This document shows positions 1-6,837 of a stretch of 13,195 nt of DNA, one piece after another. The notes under the pieces are model-generated. The model had not been told where the DNA came from, searched no databases, and saw nothing but the letters and a program-made list of their open reading frames with translations. Origin of the DNA: an uncultured Collinsella sp. (GTDB lineage: Bacteria > Actinomycetota > Coriobacteriia > Coriobacteriales > Coriobacteriaceae). The stretch is taken from the NCBI GenBank assembly GCA_958352845.1, contig CATWQC010000037.1, positions 1 through 13,195 on the forward strand, in the 5' to 3' direction. Numbering within the stretch: position 1 is the first letter of the stretch; every line of letters starts with the position of its first letter. The position numbers were made by a program, and so were the translations under genes.

Positions 1-394
1 TTGCGATCGGTCCAACCAAATACCAGTCATCATCCCAAGCAAGCTCAAGCGGCGTTATGCGCCCCTCGAGCCCGTAGTACTCAATGCCGGCATCAAGCGT
101 GCCCAGCATGGCGGGGGAGAAATCAGCCGCAATCACAGGATGCCCAGCCTGAGCAAGCGGAATAGCAATCGACCCAGCTCCACACCCCATATCAAGCACG
201 GATTCACCAGGCTTTAACGCCAACAGCTTTATAAAATCCCGGGCATACGGAGCAGTCTCAAGCGGCCGAAAATGCCGAGCCCGCTTATCCCATTCAAAAG
301 AATCATCAGCCCGCCGCCGAGCAGCTTGCAGGCGCATCCATTCGCCATTCCAATCCGCAGCAAGCAGCTCAGAACGATTCTCCCCATCAACCAC
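1..394 (-). CDS. Class I SAM-dependent methyltransferase, N-terminal 131 residues (3' end outside window)
   Basis: The reading frame starts at a GTG (394) with an AGGAGG ribosome binding site seven bases upstream and stays open to the window edge. Residues 66-74 read VLDMGCGAG, the glycine-rich SAM-binding motif I of class I (Rossmann-fold) methyltransferases. It is followed by the acidic residue D91 in VIAADFSPAML, the usual ribose-contacting position at the end of strand beta 2. The N-terminal part is rich in W and R (ADWNGEWMRLQAARRR), as in many small-molecule methyltransferases of the Methyltransf_11/25 type. The substrate cannot be read from this fragment. It lies downstream of a SAM-related methionine cluster on the same strand, but a strong terminator sits directly before its ribosome binding site, so co-transcription is uncertain. 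The methyltransferase call is firm; specificity is unknown. Confidence 0.85.
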   Translation of the reverse strand, partial: MVDGENRSELLAADWNGEWMRLQAARRRADDSFEWDKRARHFRPLETAPYARDFIKLLALKPGESVLDMGCGAGSIAIPLAQAGHPVIAADFSPAMLGTLDAGIEYYGLEGRITPLELAWDDDWYLVGPIA

Positions 395-413
395 GGGCCA
401 ACCTCCTAGCAAC

Positions 414-445
414 AAAAAAGCGACTCCTCCCAAAAGAAGAGCCGC
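414..445 (-). terminator. Rho-independent terminator abutting the methyltransferase RBS
   Basis: On the minus strand a 10-bp stem (GCGGCTCTTC with GAGGAGTCGC, two G-U pairs, six-base loop) is followed directly by six T residues. It lies 314-ish bases past the UPF0210 gene and ends only about 14 bases before the AGGAGG of the methyltransferase gene. It either ends the UPF0210 transcript or acts as an attenuator for the methyltransferase. The stretch 446-559 upstream of it shows no gene; it holds a weak promoter-like pair (TTGGCG, 17 bases, GATATA at about 482-454) and a 5-bp GGCAG/CTGCC hairpin near 505-525. Confidence 0.8.
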
Positions 446-559
446 AACCAGCATATATCAGAAAGAACCGTTCCAACGCCAAACCGTCATACCAGCAGAG
501 TAGGGCAGAAGCGAAGCGACTGCCAAAGGGATAGAACCCAACCGAGGTCCCGTTGTGCG

Positions 560-693
560 GGAGCCCCGGGGAGGGCAAATATATAAGGTCAATCGCGAGT
601 TCCGCACGAGCCGGAGAGCACTTAATGTGCTCTCCGTGCGAGTCAGGGCTGTCCGAGCAGGCGACCTTATATATTTGCCCTCCCCGGGGCTCC
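560..693. repeat. 134-bp nested palindrome with perfect 31-bp inverted arms (MITE- or REP-like)
   Basis: Bases 560-590 are the exact reverse complement of 663-693 (31 of 31). The arms carry the self-palindrome CCCCGGGG next to an AT-rich block (AAATATATAAGG). The 72-base interior holds a second hairpin: GGAGAGCAC at 613-621 pairs with GTGCTCTCC at 627-635 around a TTAAT loop, and outer flanks 603-608 and 635-640 (CGCACG/CGTGCG) can also pair. No open reading frame or transposase is inside and no clear target-site duplication flanks it. It begins 17 bases after the UPF0210 stop codon, so that gene's transcript would carry it in the 3' untranslated region. A miniature transposable element, a REP-type palindrome or an mRNA-end stabiliser are the options. 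Confidence 0.85.
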
Positions 694-709
694 TCGCCAG
701 TCCCCTCAG

Positions 710-2074
710 CTAGTTCTTCAGCGAGTTCAGCGGTGCCGGGAAGCGTCCACCACGGTGGGCAAGCACGGTGCCGGCGTTGGGGTTCACCGGCATGATGGGC
801 GCACGGCCGAACAGGCCACCGTACTCGACGCAGTCGCCCACGCCCTTGCCGATGGCGGGAATCACGCGCACGGCCGTGGTCTTGTTGTTGATGACGCCGA
901 TGGCCATCTCGTCGGCGATGATGCCGGCGATGGTCTCGACCGGAGTGTCGCCGGGGATGGCGATCATGTCCAGGCCAACGGAGCACACGCAGGTCATGGC
1001 CTCGAGCTTCTCGAGCGAAAGCGCACCGGCCTCGACGGCGGCGATCATGCCGGCATCCTCGGACACGGGGATAAAGGCACCGGAGAGACCGCCCACGCTG
1101 GAGCTGGCCATGACACCGCCCTTCTTGACGGCATCGTTGAGCATGGCGAGCGCGCAGGTCGTGCCGGGGCCACCGCAGGTACCTACGCCGATGATCTCGA
1201 GGATGCGCGCGACGGAGTCGCCGATGGCAGGCGTGGGAGCCAGCGACAGGTCGACAATGCCCTTCTCGACACCCAGACGATGGGCGGCCTCGCGGCTCAT
1301 GAGCTCGCCGGCGCGGGTGATCTTAAAGGCGGTCTGCTTAATCTTTTCGGCGACTTCCATCATCGATGCGGAATCGGGGAGCGTCTCCAGGGCTGCGGCC
1401 ATAACGCCGGGGCCCGAGACGCCTACGTTGATGACGGCGTCGGCCTCGCCACCGCCGTGGACGGCGCCCGCCATAAACGGGGAGTCCTCGACCATGTTGG
1501 CAAAGCAGACAAACTTGGACGCGCCAACGGAATCCTGGTCGGCCGTGAGCTTGGCGGCATCGATGATGGTCTGGGCGGCCATAAGCACGGCGTCCATGTT
1601 GATACCGGCGCGCAGGCTGGCGACGTTGACGCTGGAGCAGACGCGGCTCGTGGTGGCGAGCGCCTGGGGGATGGACTGGATGACGCGGCGGTCGGCGTCG
1701 CCGATGCCCTTCTGGACGAGCGCCGAGAAGCCGCCCAGGTAGTCGATGCCGAGCGTCTCGGCCGCGCGGTCGAGGGCATGCGCGATGGGGGTGAGGTCCT
1801 CATCCTTGCAGCACGCGGCGATCTGCGCCACCGGGGTGACGGAAACGCGCTTGTTGACGATGGGGATACCGTACTCGCGCTCGAGGTTCTCGGCGGTCTC
1901 GACCAGATGCTCAGCCGTGTGCGTCACGTGGTCGTAGATTTTCGTGCACATGCGGTCGAGGTTCTCGTCACCGCAACCCATGAGCGAAACACCCATGGTG
2001 ATGGTCCTGATGTCGAGGTTCTGTTCCTCAACCATGCCGCGGGTTTCCGCGATTTCTGCGGGCGTGATCGCCAT
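710..2074 (-). CDS. UPF0210 (PFL-like, DUF711) family protein
   Basis: The 454-residue product matches the length and sequence style of the UPF0210 family. Family-typical stretches are the N-terminal ETRGMVEEQNLDIRTITMGV, the alanine- and glycine-rich core (VNVGVSGPGVM, GTCGGPGTTCALAM, SSSVGGLSGAFIPVSEDAGM) and the C-terminal AIGVINNKTTAVRVIPAIG. Family structures resemble the pyruvate formate-lyase/ribonucleotide reductase barrel, but no reaction is established. The family is often found next to a small ACT-domain (UPF0237) protein; none is present in this window. I chose the ATG at 2074 over the longer frame start at 2131 because TAGGAG lies seven bases upstream and the extra 19 residues would overlap an intergenic hairpin. 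It follows metH by 108 bp on the same strand, which suggests, but does not prove, a link to one-carbon or amino acid metabolism. Confidence 0.88.
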   Translation of the reverse strand: MAITPAEIAETRGMVEEQNLDIRTITMGVSLMGCGDENLDRMCTKIYDHVTHTAEHLVETAENLEREYGIPIVNKRVSVTPVAQIAACCKDEDLTPIAHALDRAAETLGIDYLGGFSALVQKGIGDADRRVIQSIPQALATTSRVCSSVNVASLRAGINMDAVLMAAQTIIDAAKLTADQDSVGASKFVCFANMVEDSPFMAGAVHGGGEADAVINVGVSGPGVMAAALETLPDSASMMEVAEKIKQTAFKITRAGELMSREAAHRLGVEKGIVDLSLAPTPAIGDSVARILEIIGVGTCGGPGTTCALAMLNDAVKKGGVMASSSVGGLSGAFIPVSEDAGMIAAVEAGALSLEKLEAMTCVCSVGLDMIAIPGDTPVETIAGIIADEMAIGVINNKTTAVRVIPAIGKGVGDCVEYGGLFGRAPIMPVNPNAGTVLAHRGGRFPAPLNSLKN

Positions 2075-2120
2075 CCTTGCGCTCCTATCTGCCAAAACGA
2101 GCATAGTCTTATCTATTCTA

Positions 2121-2158
2121 ACGTGCCGCACGTGCCAAGTGGCGCGTGCGGCACGTTT
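2121..2158 (-). terminator. 17-bp hairpin between metH and the UPF0210 gene
   Basis: Bases 2121-2133 pair perfectly with 2146-2158, and the next four positions (TGCC with GGCG) continue the stem to an AAGT tetraloop, giving a near-continuous 17-bp helix. Read on the plus strand it is followed by TTTT. On the minus strand, in the direction of metH, only GTTAG follows, so it is a poor intrinsic terminator for metH by the T-tract rule. It may instead act as a partial terminator, a processing site or a transcript 3'-end stabiliser that lowers expression of the UPF0210 gene. Confidence 0.55.
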
Positions 2159-2182
2159 TGGTGCTCGGTTGTTTCCGTTGTG

Positions 2183-4741
2183 TTACTGCCCAAAGACCTC
2201 TTCGGCAATACGAGCGCTTTCGGCGGCGTCCTTGGCGTAGTAGTCCGCGCCGATCTGCTTGGCGTATTCGGGGGTGAGCACGGCGCCGCCCACGATGATC
2301 TTGACGCCCGGCACCTCGGAATGAAGCAGCTTGATGGTCTCCTCCATGGCGACGACCGTGGTAGTCATAAGCGCCGAGAGGCCGACGAGTTTGATATCGC
2401 GCTCCTTGACGGTCTTGAGTACCTCCTGCGGATCGACGTCGCGGCCCAGGTCAAAGACGGTGTAGCCGTAGTTATCGAGCAACATTTTGACGATGTTCTT
2501 GCCAATATCGTGGATATCGCCTTTAACGGTGGCCACGCAGATCTTGCCCTTGTCGGCAATCTCGCCGGCAGGCATCAGGCGCTTGATGGTGTCGAAGCCC
2601 ACGCGTGCGGCCTCGGCCGAGGCCATAAGCTGCGGCAAGAAGAACTTGCCCTGGTCAAAGAGGACGCCAACCTCGTCGAGGGCGGGGATAAAGTGATTGT
2701 TGATGAGGTCCATGGCGTCGTGGTCTGCCAGCAGACGCTCGGTCTCGGCAGCGATCTCGCCTTTGCGGCCCGAGACGACCATGCGACGAATCGGGTCGTC
2801 GTTGCTGTCGGTGCCGGCGGTGCCAGCAGCGGGCACGGCATCACTCGATGCGGCCTGAGCTGCTGCCGGGTTTGCGGCGATCTTATACGGATCGGTCCAG
2901 CCGGCGTAGCGCTCGATGTATCCGGTCGAGCCCTCGTCCTCAACGCTCAGGACGCGATAGCTGTAGACGGTATCCATAAAGCGCTTGGAACCCGGGTTCA
3001 TGATGGGGGCGTCCAGGCCCGCGCCAAAGGCGGCGGCCAAAAAGACCGAACCCAGCAGCGGGCGGGCAGGCAGGCCAAAGCTGATGTTCGACACGCCGAG
3101 CGCGCATTTGACGCCCAGGCGCTCCTTGCACAGGGACATGGCGCGCAGGATCTGCTCGGCCTGGCGCTGGTTGGTCGAGGCGGTCATGACCAGGCAGTCG
3201 ATGAGGATGCGGTCCGGGCCGATGCCGTAGCGGGCAGCCTCGGCCACGATGCGCTCGGCGATGGCGAAGCGAGCCTCGGCGGTATCGGGGATGCCGCCTT
3301 CGTCGAGCGTAAGGCCGACAACGTTGGTGCCGTAGTGGGCGACCAGCGGAAAGATCTCATCCATGATCTGCTGCTTGCCATTGACCGAGTTGATGATGGG
3401 CTTGCCGGCGTAGCGGCGCACGGCGGCCTCGACGGCTGCGGGGTCGGTGGAGTCGATCTGCAACGGTAGGAGCGTGGAGCCCTGGAGCTGTTCGGTCGCC
3501 TGTTGGATGATCTTGACCTCGTCGATCTCGGGCAGGCCCACGTTGACGTCCAGGATGTCGGCGCCCTGCTCCTGCTGGCTGATGCCCTGGCTCACAACGT
3601 AGTCCAGGTCGCCGTCGCGCAAGGCCTGTTGCAGGCGCTTTTTGCCGGTGGGATTGATGCGCTCGCCGATGACAGCGATCTTGTGGCCGTCGCAGGGAAG
3701 GTCTACAACCGTCTGGGCGCTCGTGACCGACATGCTGGGCTTGCGGCGGCGCGGGCTGGGTGTGTGGTTGTCGATAAGCGTGCGCAAGGCCGCCATATGC
3801 GCCGGCGTGGTTCCGCAGCAACCGCCCACGACGCTCACGCCGTCGGCGATCATGCCGGCGACGGCCTTGGCGTATTCGGGGGCCTGGATGTCAAAGACGG
3901 TATTACCGTCGTCGTCCACGTGGGGCAGTCCCGCATTGGCCTGCACCATAACGGGCTTGTCGGTGACGGTGAGCATACGCGCGGCGAGTCCTCGGAGCTC
4001 GGCCGGGCCCTGGCTGCAGTTGATGCCCAGGACGTCAGCGCCGATGGCGTCGAGCGTGATGGCGGCAACCTCGGGACTCGTACCCAGGAAGGTGCGACCG
4101 TCTTCCTCAAAGGTCATGGTGGCAAAGACGGGCAGGTCGGAGTTCTCGCGGCAGGCGAGGACCGCCGCCTTGATCTCGGCCAGGTCGGTCATAGTCTCGA
4201 TAATAAAGAGGTCCACACCCGCGGCGACGCCGGCGCGCACTTCCTCGGCAAAGAGGTCGTAGGCCTCGTCAAAGCTGAGGGTGCCTAAGGGACGAAGCAG
4301 CGCGCCGATGGGGCCGATGTCACCAGCGACGTAGCGGGCGCCGGCCGCGCGGGCACAGGTGACGGCCGCGGCAAAGACGTCTGCCACGGTGGCGGCACCG
4401 TCGAGCTTGTGGGCGTTGGCGCCAAAGGTGTTGGCGGTAATCACGTCGCAGCCGGCCTCGACATATTGACGTTGGATACCAGTGATAACCTGGGGCTCCT
4501 CAAAGTTGAGCAGCTCGGGCAGGGCGCCCGCCTTCATGCCAGCGGCCTGCAACATGGTGCCCATGCCGCCGTCGAACAGCAGGTGCCCCGTGCCCTCGAT
4601 GGCGGCGCGCAGGCGATCGTCCTTAATGCGCAGATCGTCGATCGTGCGCGTCTTGTACGTGGCACCGTTGCGACGTGCGGCATCAACGGGTGCCGCCAAT
4701 GCAGTGCCGTCAGAATCATGAGTGATAAGCGGAGTAAACAT
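2183..4741 (-). CDS. metH: Cobalamin-dependent methionine synthase lacking the reactivation domain
   Basis: This 852-residue cytoplasmic enzyme transfers a methyl group from methyl-tetrahydrofolate through cobalamin to homocysteine. The homocysteine domain (about 45-325) has the zinc ligands C242 (GINCSQGP) and C308-C309 (GGCCGTTP). The pterin domain (about 352-610) includes GERINPTGKKR and DVNVGLPEID. The cap helices (about 648-725) precede the B12 domain with GDIHDIGKNI at 741-750, where H744 is the cobalt ligand of the DxHxxG motif. An alanine-rich linker lies at 622-648. The roughly 1200-residue enzymes carry a C-terminal SAM-binding reactivation domain; here the chain stops after the B12 domain and that domain is the next gene upstream. 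ATG 4741 has TAGGAG six bases upstream, overlapping the TAG stop of the activation gene, so translation is probably coupled. The first 45 residues are a non-conserved extension. Confidence 0.96.
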   Translation of the reverse strand: MFTPLITHDSDGTALAAPVDAARRNGATYKTRTIDDLRIKDDRLRAAIEGTGHLLFDGGMGTMLQAAGMKAGALPELLNFEEPQVITGIQRQYVEAGCDVITANTFGANAHKLDGAATVADVFAAAVTCARAAGARYVAGDIGPIGALLRPLGTLSFDEAYDLFAEEVRAGVAAGVDLFIIETMTDLAEIKAAVLACRENSDLPVFATMTFEEDGRTFLGTSPEVAAITLDAIGADVLGINCSQGPAELRGLAARMLTVTDKPVMVQANAGLPHVDDDGNTVFDIQAPEYAKAVAGMIADGVSVVGGCCGTTPAHMAALRTLIDNHTPSPRRRKPSMSVTSAQTVVDLPCDGHKIAVIGERINPTGKKRLQQALRDGDLDYVVSQGISQQEQGADILDVNVGLPEIDEVKIIQQATEQLQGSTLLPLQIDSTDPAAVEAAVRRYAGKPIINSVNGKQQIMDEIFPLVAHYGTNVVGLTLDEGGIPDTAEARFAIAERIVAEAARYGIGPDRILIDCLVMTASTNQRQAEQILRAMSLCKERLGVKCALGVSNISFGLPARPLLGSVFLAAAFGAGLDAPIMNPGSKRFMDTVYSYRVLSVEDEGSTGYIERYAGWTDPYKIAANPAAAQAASSDAVPAAGTAGTDSNDDPIRRMVVSGRKGEIAAETERLLADHDAMDLINNHFIPALDEVGVLFDQGKFFLPQLMASAEAARVGFDTIKRLMPAGEIADKGKICVATVKGDIHDIGKNIVKMLLDNYGYTVFDLGRDVDPQEVLKTVKERDIKLVGLSALMTTTVVAMEETIKLLHSEVPGVKIIVGGAVLTPEYAKQIGADYYAKDAAESARIAEEVFGQ

Positions 4742-4750
4742 CGGGGGCTC

Positions 4751-5539
4751 CTAATGGCTGGAATAGCAGGTGGTGTGGGCGGCACGGAAGCGGCAGTTCT
4801 CGCGCATGCGGCAGATATTGCAGGTGGGGCGGCTCTGGGCGTCGTGGACTTCGCCGTCGAACAGACCGATCACCGCGGTCACGCTTTTGGTGGGCATGAG
4901 CAGGCTGGTGGGCGTGACGGTCAGGCCGATGAGCCGCGTGGCGTTGAGCGCATTGACGATCGAGCGCTGGGCCGAGAGCGGGCAGTCGCCGTAGCCGGGA
5001 CTAAAGCGCCAGTTGCCGGCGAGCCCATGAACGGCGGCGTCCGTCTTGACCTGCTGGTCCATTTGCTCAACGGCGGCTTCCACGTAAGCGGAGCACGCGG
5101 CGTCGAGCACGGCGCCCTCCAGGGGATGTTGGGCTCCCGTGGTGCGCAGGCGACGCTCGGCGTCCATGCCGAGGGTGCATGCCATGAGCGCGGCAAAGCG
5201 GGCGTCTTTGAGATGTCGATAGATATCGCGACCGCGCAGCTCAACGTTGGTGCCGACCAGGCGGATGCAAGGCTCGCCCTGTTCGTCGACGCCCGTGGCA
5301 TCGATGGCAAATACGCGGCGCACGCCACGGGGCTCAATGTCCAGTTCCAGACGTTCAACGACAAGCTCAATACGTCGTGACAGTTCGGGCTCAATCTGCT
5401 GGCCGCCGTAACCCAGATACCGCAGCATCTCGGCACGGTCGACACGGGGATGGTGCGCAGCATCGACACGGTAAAGCGCCGGCGACGCAAGGTCGGCCGG
5501 CACTTCGACAGCGATTGTATCGATGTGCGGTTTTTCCAT
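4751..5539 (-). CDS. Stand-alone methionine synthase reactivation (AdoMet-binding) protein
   Basis: The 262-residue product corresponds to the C-terminal activation domain of MetH. Residues 178-187 (RFSPGYGDCP) contain the RxxPGY SAM-binding motif, followed by LMPTKSVTAVIG at 214-225, also typical of the domain. It would re-methylate cob(II)alamin in MetH with SAM and an electron donor after accidental oxidation. The C-terminus carries a cysteine cluster, C240-X2-C243-X5-C249-X8-C258, that could bind a metal. The ATG overlaps the metF stop by one base (TAATG) and no strong ribosome binding site precedes it, so translational coupling to metF is likely. metH starts nine bases after its stop. 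Separate activation proteins are known in other bacteria, for example Thermotoga. Function follows from the motif plus metH adjacency. Confidence 0.92.
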   Translation of the reverse strand: MEKPHIDTIAVEVPADLASPALYRVDAAHHPRVDRAEMLRYLGYGGQQIEPELSRRIELVVERLELDIEPRGVRRVFAIDATGVDEQGEPCIRLVGTNVELRGRDIYRHLKDARFAALMACTLGMDAERRLRTTGAQHPLEGAVLDAACSAYVEAAVEQMDQQVKTDAAVHGLAGNWRFSPGYGDCPLSAQRSIVNALNATRLIGLTVTPTSLLMPTKSVTAVIGLFDGEVHDAQSRPTCNICRMRENCRFRAAHTTCYSSH

Positions 5540-6411
5540 TACCCCAGGCGCTCCATAATGGTCGCGGCGATCGCAGGACGGTTCATAGTGTACAGGTGCA
5601 GGCCGTCAGCGCCATGCTCCTTGAGGTCGCAAAGCTGGCGGGCTGCATAATCTACACCAGCTGCCTGCAGGCTCTCGGGGTCATTCTCGTACTTGGCGAG
5701 AATCTTGATGACAGGGGAGGGCAGCGACGCGCCGCACATAAAGACCATGCGGCTGATCTGCGACTTGCCCATAAACGGCATGATGCCCGCGGTAATGGGC
5801 ACGGTGATGCCGGCCTTGTCGGCAAGCTCGCGAAAACGGTAGAAGCACTCGTTATCAAAGAAGAGCTGCGTCACAAAGAAGCTCGCGCCGGCGTCCTGTT
5901 TTTGCTTGAGGTGTTCGACCGAGAGGTTGAGATCCTCACAGGCAATGTGGCCCTCGGGGTAGGCTGCGGCGCCCACGCAAAAGTCGGCGTCGACGAGCTC
6001 GGGGATGAGGTCGCGGGCGTAGGCGTAGTCCGAGGCGGGCTTGTCGTCCTCGGTTGCGCCGGCAGGGAGATCGCCACGCAGGGCCAGGATGTTTTCCACG
6101 CCGGCGGTGTGATACTCGTCGATCTTGGCGGCGATATCGGCGTGCGAGCGGCCCACGCAGGTAAGGTGTGCCACCGAGGGCGTGTCGAATTCGCTCGAAA
6201 TCATATGCGCGATGGGGGCGGTGGTGGCACCGTTGCCCGAGCCGCCGGCCGAGCAAGTGACCGAGACAAAGCTCGGCGAAAGCTTGCACAGATTGCCTGC
6301 CACTTCGCGAGCCGTGTCGAGGGTCAGCTCGCCCTTGGGCGGGAACATCTCAAACGAAATGGGCGCGGTGCCCTGGGATGCTGCCTGCTTAAAAACCTCG
6401 TCGACGCGCAT
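5539..6411 (-). CDS. metF: 5,10-methylenetetrahydrofolate reductase
   Basis: The 290-residue product has the MetF TIM-barrel signatures. E21 in ISFEMFPPK matches the catalytic glutamate (E28 in E. coli). RGD at 112-114 gives the aspartate near the flavin (D120 in E. coli). YPEGH lies at 151-155, and FFVTQLFFD at 178-186 gives Q182, equivalent to E. coli Q183. The C-terminal GLHLYTMNR is also typical. It reduces methylene-tetrahydrofolate to methyl-tetrahydrofolate, the methyl donor used by the MetH encoded two genes downstream. The start at 6411 is chosen because AGAGGAG lies about six bases upstream and the protein then begins MRVDEVFK; the longer frame start at 6477 adds 22 unconserved residues. 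It is the first gene of the operon and its stop overlaps the next start. Confidence 0.95.
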   Translation of the reverse strand: MRVDEVFKQAASQGTAPISFEMFPPKGELTLDTAREVAGNLCKLSPSFVSVTCSAGGSGNGATTAPIAHMISSEFDTPSVAHLTCVGRSHADIAAKIDEYHTAGVENILALRGDLPAGATEDDKPASDYAYARDLIPELVDADFCVGAAAYPEGHIACEDLNLSVEHLKQKQDAGASFFVTQLFFDNECFYRFRELADKAGITVPITAGIMPFMGKSQISRMVFMCGASLPSPVIKILAKYENDPESLQAAGVDYAARQLCDLKEHGADGLHLYTMNRPAIAATIMERLG

Positions 6412-6631
6412 ATCGTGCTCCTCTAGATACGTAATAGTGTGATGTGTTGTAAGGATTCTACAGCACCACTGTGCCACGGTGGAGTTTCACTCGCTATTTG
6501 AGGATACCAATCAAAGATGCCTTGCTATCGGCTTTCTCTATAACAGAGCGGCTAATCTAGGCACGGACTATAAAGACTGGTATCTGATGCAAAATACCAG
6601 TTAATAGAGCTCCATCCCAAATTGACTACCC
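6412..6631. promoter_or_regulatory. Divergent intergenic region between metF and glnN, with repeated TACCAR motifs
   Basis: No gene is seen here. The metF promoter must lie on the minus strand; a TAGAAT hexamer at 6460-6455 is a possible -10 element without a convincing -35. A hairpin pairs ACTGGTAT (6576-6583) with ATACCAGT (6594-6601), and a related GATACCAAT lies near 6503-6511. The three TACCAR-type sites could be operators for a regulator of either gene. I see no SAM or cobalamin riboswitch consensus. Confidence 0.35.
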
Positions 6632-6660
6632 TTAAACCATGGGGAGAGGTCTGCTATTTA
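6632..6660 (+). promoter_or_regulatory. Candidate glnN promoter with extended -10
   Basis: TTAAAC at 6632-6637 is separated by 17 bases from TATTTA at 6655-6660, which is preceded by TGC, an extended -10 signature. Transcription would begin near 6667 and give a leader of about 170 bases. The -35 match is weak (three of six), so this is a candidate only. Confidence 0.4.
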
Positions 6661-6721
6661 TACAGTTGATTGGCTGTTGAGGGTGGCAACGCCGCCTCGA
6701 TAGGGTAACCTCATTGATTGG

Positions 6722-6816
6722 TTTCGCGACAGCAACATAACGGTAATGTCGCGGAAACACGGCGAGTCTAAGCTATGACTCGTTCGTTAGTAATCAACAC
6801 CGCTTCTCACGCGGTG
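6722..6816 (+). promoter_or_regulatory. Structured 5' leader of glnN: three successive hairpins
   Basis: Three hairpins occupy the leader. The first pairs TTT-CGCGACA (6722-6731) with TGTCGCG-G-AAA (6747-6757) with one bulged base. The second pairs CGAGTC (6763-6768) with GACTCG (6777-6782). The third pairs CACCGC (6798-6803) with GCGGTG (6811-6816) and ends about 10 bases before the AAGGGAG ribosome binding site. There is no T-tract, so if they regulate, it is more likely at translation or RNA stability. No known RNA family is recognised. Confidence 0.45.
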
Positions 6817-6837
6817 CCGATACGAAGGGAGTTCCGT

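Noticed and set aside
553..795. Short frames on both strands across 387-986.
   Set aside because: They are open because of the palindrome and the GC-rich end of the UPF0210 gene; no ribosome binding site or family resemblance.
755..3469. A 904-codon plus-strand open frame opposite the UPF0210 and metH genes.
   Set aside because: It is antisense to two clearly recognisable genes, crosses their intergenic gap, is rich in H, D and G from reversed GC-rich codons, and matches no family.
6412..6480. A SAM or cobalamin riboswitch before metF.
   Set aside because: The leader between the likely promoter and the metF ATG is too short, and no S-box or B12-box consensus is visible.
6775..6837. An upstream in-frame ATG extending glnN by 21 residues.
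   Set aside because: It falls in a leader hairpin without a ribosome binding site, whereas 6838 has AAGGGAG at good spacing and the family-like N-terminus.
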